From positions 1 through 64,000 of the forward strand of contig JAUWMV010000003.1 in NCBI GenBank assembly GCA_030613005.1: a stretch of 64,000 nt of DNA. The letters are read 5' to 3'. The position numbers and the translations under genes were made by a program. Source of the DNA: a bacterium. GTDB taxonomy: Bacteria > UBP14 > UBA6098 > B30-G16. This document shows, one piece after another, positions 62,520 to 64,000 of the stretch (position 1 is its first letter; each line of letters opens with the position of its first letter). The notes beneath the pieces are model-generated. The model had not been told where the DNA came from, searched no databases, and was given only the letters and a program-made list of their open reading frames with translations.

Positions 62520-63471
62520 CGTGCGTTCTTTTTTGTTTATACATCGTCATAGCTTTTTCGAATACAATATCTGGTGTTATAGAGTCAAAGCAAAGTCTTG
62601 TTTTATATTTGCATTTACTCTTGCCGTGAAGTGTGCATGGTGAGCAACCGACCTGCGAAGCGACGAAAGTTGCATGTTTACCATTAGGTTTAAATCCAAG
62701 AGCGGGATGAGAAGGCCCAAAAATAGTTACAGTCGCTAATTCTAATGCCGCAGCAATGTGTGACGGTCCTGAATCGTTCCCGATAAAAATATCTCCCATG
62801 GAAATAATCCCGACAAGACCTTCTAATGTTAGTTTATTTATATAATATATCGGCGGTTTACTAATACCATCACTAATGAAAATTACATCAAAATTGGCTT
62901 TAGTAAAATTTTCTGCAAGAATTTGAAATTTTTCTCTGTCCCACGCTTTCAGGGGATATCGTGCGTAAGGATGAATTATTACAAGTTCATTATTGGGTAT
63001 ATTAGCTAATCTTTTTTTTGCTTCCGAAAGACCCTTTTGAGATGGATATAATTTCGGATAAATATTTTCCATCGATATACCCAATTTTGATATTGCCTTG
63101 CGATGATCTTCTACTACTGAGCGCGGTTGTTTTTTACCTATACCGTATTTTACCAAAATCCTTCGACTAAGGGAATGCTTTTCCGGTCGAATTGTTTTTC
63201 CAGATGATAAAAAAGATACTAATAAACTTCTCATGGTTCCATGAAGATCGATTATAAAGTCAGGTTTAAAATCCTTGATTTCGCTTAATACTCGACCGAT
63301 AGTGCTAAGAGGAATAATCCTTTTGATTCTCGGATCCTCGGTAAATAGCGGAGTGTATTGCGGCTTTGTAACAAATGCGATTTCTGCTCCTGCATGATTT
63401 AAGGCTTCAACTGTAGCAGATGTGAGAACAACATCCCCCAGAGAAGAGAATCTGATTATCACAGCTTTCAT
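62470..63471 (-). CDS. Family 9 glycosyltransferase (heptosyltransferase-like)
   Basis: A 333-residue GT-B enzyme of family 9. It has IIRFSSLGDVVLTSATVEAL at the N-terminus, IIDLHGTMRS, VIIHPYARYPLKAWDREKFQIL in parts, FIGNDSGPSHIAAAL (donor-binding) and FGPSHPALGF. The Cys-rich stretch near residue 275 (VGCSPC, CKYKTRLCF) is typical of heptosyltransferase II-like proteins. It would add heptose to lipid A-Kdo in the LPS inner core, consistent with gmhB overlapping its 3' end by 50 bp. The overlap implies coupled translation. Confidence 0.88.
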   Translation of the reverse strand: MKAVIIRFSSLGDVVLTSATVEALNHAGAEIAFVTKPQYTPLFTEDPRIKRIIPLSTIGRVLSEIKDFKPDFIIDLHGTMRSLLVSFLSSGKTIRPEKHSLSRRILVKYGIGKKQPRSVVEDHRKAISKLGISMENIYPKLYPSQKGLSEAKKRLANIPNNELVIIHPYARYPLKAWDREKFQILAENFTKANFDVIFISDGISKPPIYYINKLTLEGLVGIISMGDIFIGNDSGPSHIAAALELATVTIFGPSHPALGFKPNGKHATFVASQVGCSPCTLHGKSKCKYKTRLCFDSITPDIVFEKAMTMYKQKRTHDEKKSHIYRQRRNDNV

Positions 63472-63505
63472 CGAGCGATCTATCCTTATTGGCTGGTACT
63501 AATAT

Positions 63506-64000
63506 TTACCAGCTTTTAAGTTCTTTAAGCTTTTCTTTACCGAGGGGCACTTCAAGAGATTGAGGGTGATTTTTAACTAATTTTTCAAAGTATTTTTTAG
63601 CATTTTTCAGGTCGTCCATTTTCATCGATGCCATTCCAGCTTTGTATAGAGCAGCGGGAACGAATTCGCTATCAGGATTTTTCTCGATTAGATTCAAATA
63701 TTCACGCCTTGCCAAAGAATATTTTCCAAGATTGTATAAACATTCAGCCAAGTAATATTGGGCATCATCGGCGAGAATGCTGTTGGGGAAAAGAGAAAGA
63801 AATTGCTCGAAACTAATTCTTGCCAAATCGAATTTTCCTCGATTAAAGTCGAGTTGTGCAGTTTCGAAAATCTGCCGTGCGTTAACGCTTACATTCGCTA
63901 TGCTTGTATCCTCTGACATTGTTTGTGATTCTATTCTGTCAGAGATATTATCCTCCATTTTTTCTATCTGCTGAGTTAATCTGTTAACTTTAAGTCCACT
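63506..64000 (-). CDS. YbgF/CpoB-like TPR protein, 5' end outside the window
   Basis: The minus-strand frame is open to the window edge. The 14 codons upstream of the first internal ATG (63958) read SGLKVNRLTQQIEK, which continues a coiled-coil pattern, so the true start lies beyond 64000. The visible 165 residues hold a helical segment and three to four tetratricopeptide repeats: ARQIFETAQLDFNRGKFDLA in parts, AQYYLAECLYNLGKYSLA, and ALYKAGMASMKMDDL. A coiled coil followed by 'FD.A...Y...G....A...F..FL..FP.S..ADDAQYYLAE' is the CpoB/YbgF pattern, a periplasmic protein that coordinates peptidoglycan and outer-membrane constriction with Tol-Pal. It lies 34 bp before the heptosyltransferase-like gene. 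Confidence 0.8.
   Translation of the reverse strand, partial: SGLKVNRLTQQIEKMEDNISDRIESQTMSEDTSIANVSVNARQIFETAQLDFNRGKFDLARISFEQFLSLFPNSILADDAQYYLAECLYNLGKYSLARREYLNLIEKNPDSEFVPAALYKAGMASMKMDDLKNAKKYFEKLVKNHPQSLEVPLGKEKLKELKSW

Overview
The window is an AT-rich piece of a bacterial chromosome from a Gram-negative (diderm) lineage. Outer-membrane markers are an OmpA-type lipoprotein/porin gene, an Mla/MCE lipid-transport operon, LPS heptose genes (gmhB, a GT9 glycosyltransferase) and YidC/SecG. The first complete gene is a PorX-type regulator (receiver domain fused to a PglZ domain). Three tandem genes encode exported proteins whose C-termini look like Por/type IX secretion sorting tails. Together these point to the Fibrobacteres-Chlorobi-Bacteroidetes (FCB) superphylum. 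Strong AGGAGG Shine-Dalgarno sites and TTGACA/TATAAT-like promoters argue against Bacteroidota proper. An uncultured FCB-side phylum such as Cloacimonadota, WOR-3/Stahlbacteria or Zixibacteria fits better; this placement is inference. I saw no insertion sequence, prophage, CRISPR array, rRNA or plasmid function.

Layout. 1-1.9 kb: end of a secreted protein gene and porX, the latter behind a near-consensus sigma-54 promoter. 2.1-7.6 kb: an ABC-2 exporter, a methyltransferase and an undecaprenyl-phosphate sugar transferase. 7.7-16.6 kb: secG, dGTPase, TPR proteins, an RND exporter and a single-domain nucleotidyltransferase. 16.8-20.4 kb: tRNA-Ser(UGA) and the tandem triplication of secreted proteins. 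20.5-23.7 kb: a PLP enzyme and an S9 oligopeptidase. 24.0-32.9 kb: a tightly packed operon with a glycosyltransferase, hprK, mlaE-mlaF-mlaD, coaX, two PHP phosphoesterases, an inositol monophosphatase and a lysophospholipid-type acyltransferase. 32.9-38.9 kb (minus strand): an M28/glutaminyl-cyclase-like lipoprotein, a PfkB kinase, a beta-CASP nuclease, apt, a frameshifted LVIVD-repeat lipoprotein pseudogene and an OmpA protein. 39.3-47.2 kb: signalling proteins (EAL-CBS-GGDEF; GAF-PAS-receiver), queC and a giant DUF4175-like coiled-coil membrane protein.

47.4-53.6 kb holds the part that is least explained. It is a five-gene co-directional module: a barrel-sandwich/KOW-like soluble protein, a 934-residue exported multidomain protein with a DUF6754-like C-terminal domain, and three small integral membrane proteins. 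Spacing of 12-20 bp across the last four genes suggests one membrane complex of unknown function. 53.9-64 kb: a cysteine desulfurase-family enzyme, indolepyruvate oxidoreductase alpha subunit without its beta subunit, prepilin peptidase, yidC-mnmE, a SpoU rRNA methyltransferase, gmhB, a heptosyltransferase-like gene and a YbgF/CpoB-like protein that runs off the right edge.

Most genes are housekeeping or envelope functions. The best leads for something new are the five-gene membrane module, the sigma-54/PorX pairing with mosaic sorting-tail paralogues, and two signalling proteins with missing or altered catalytic residues.
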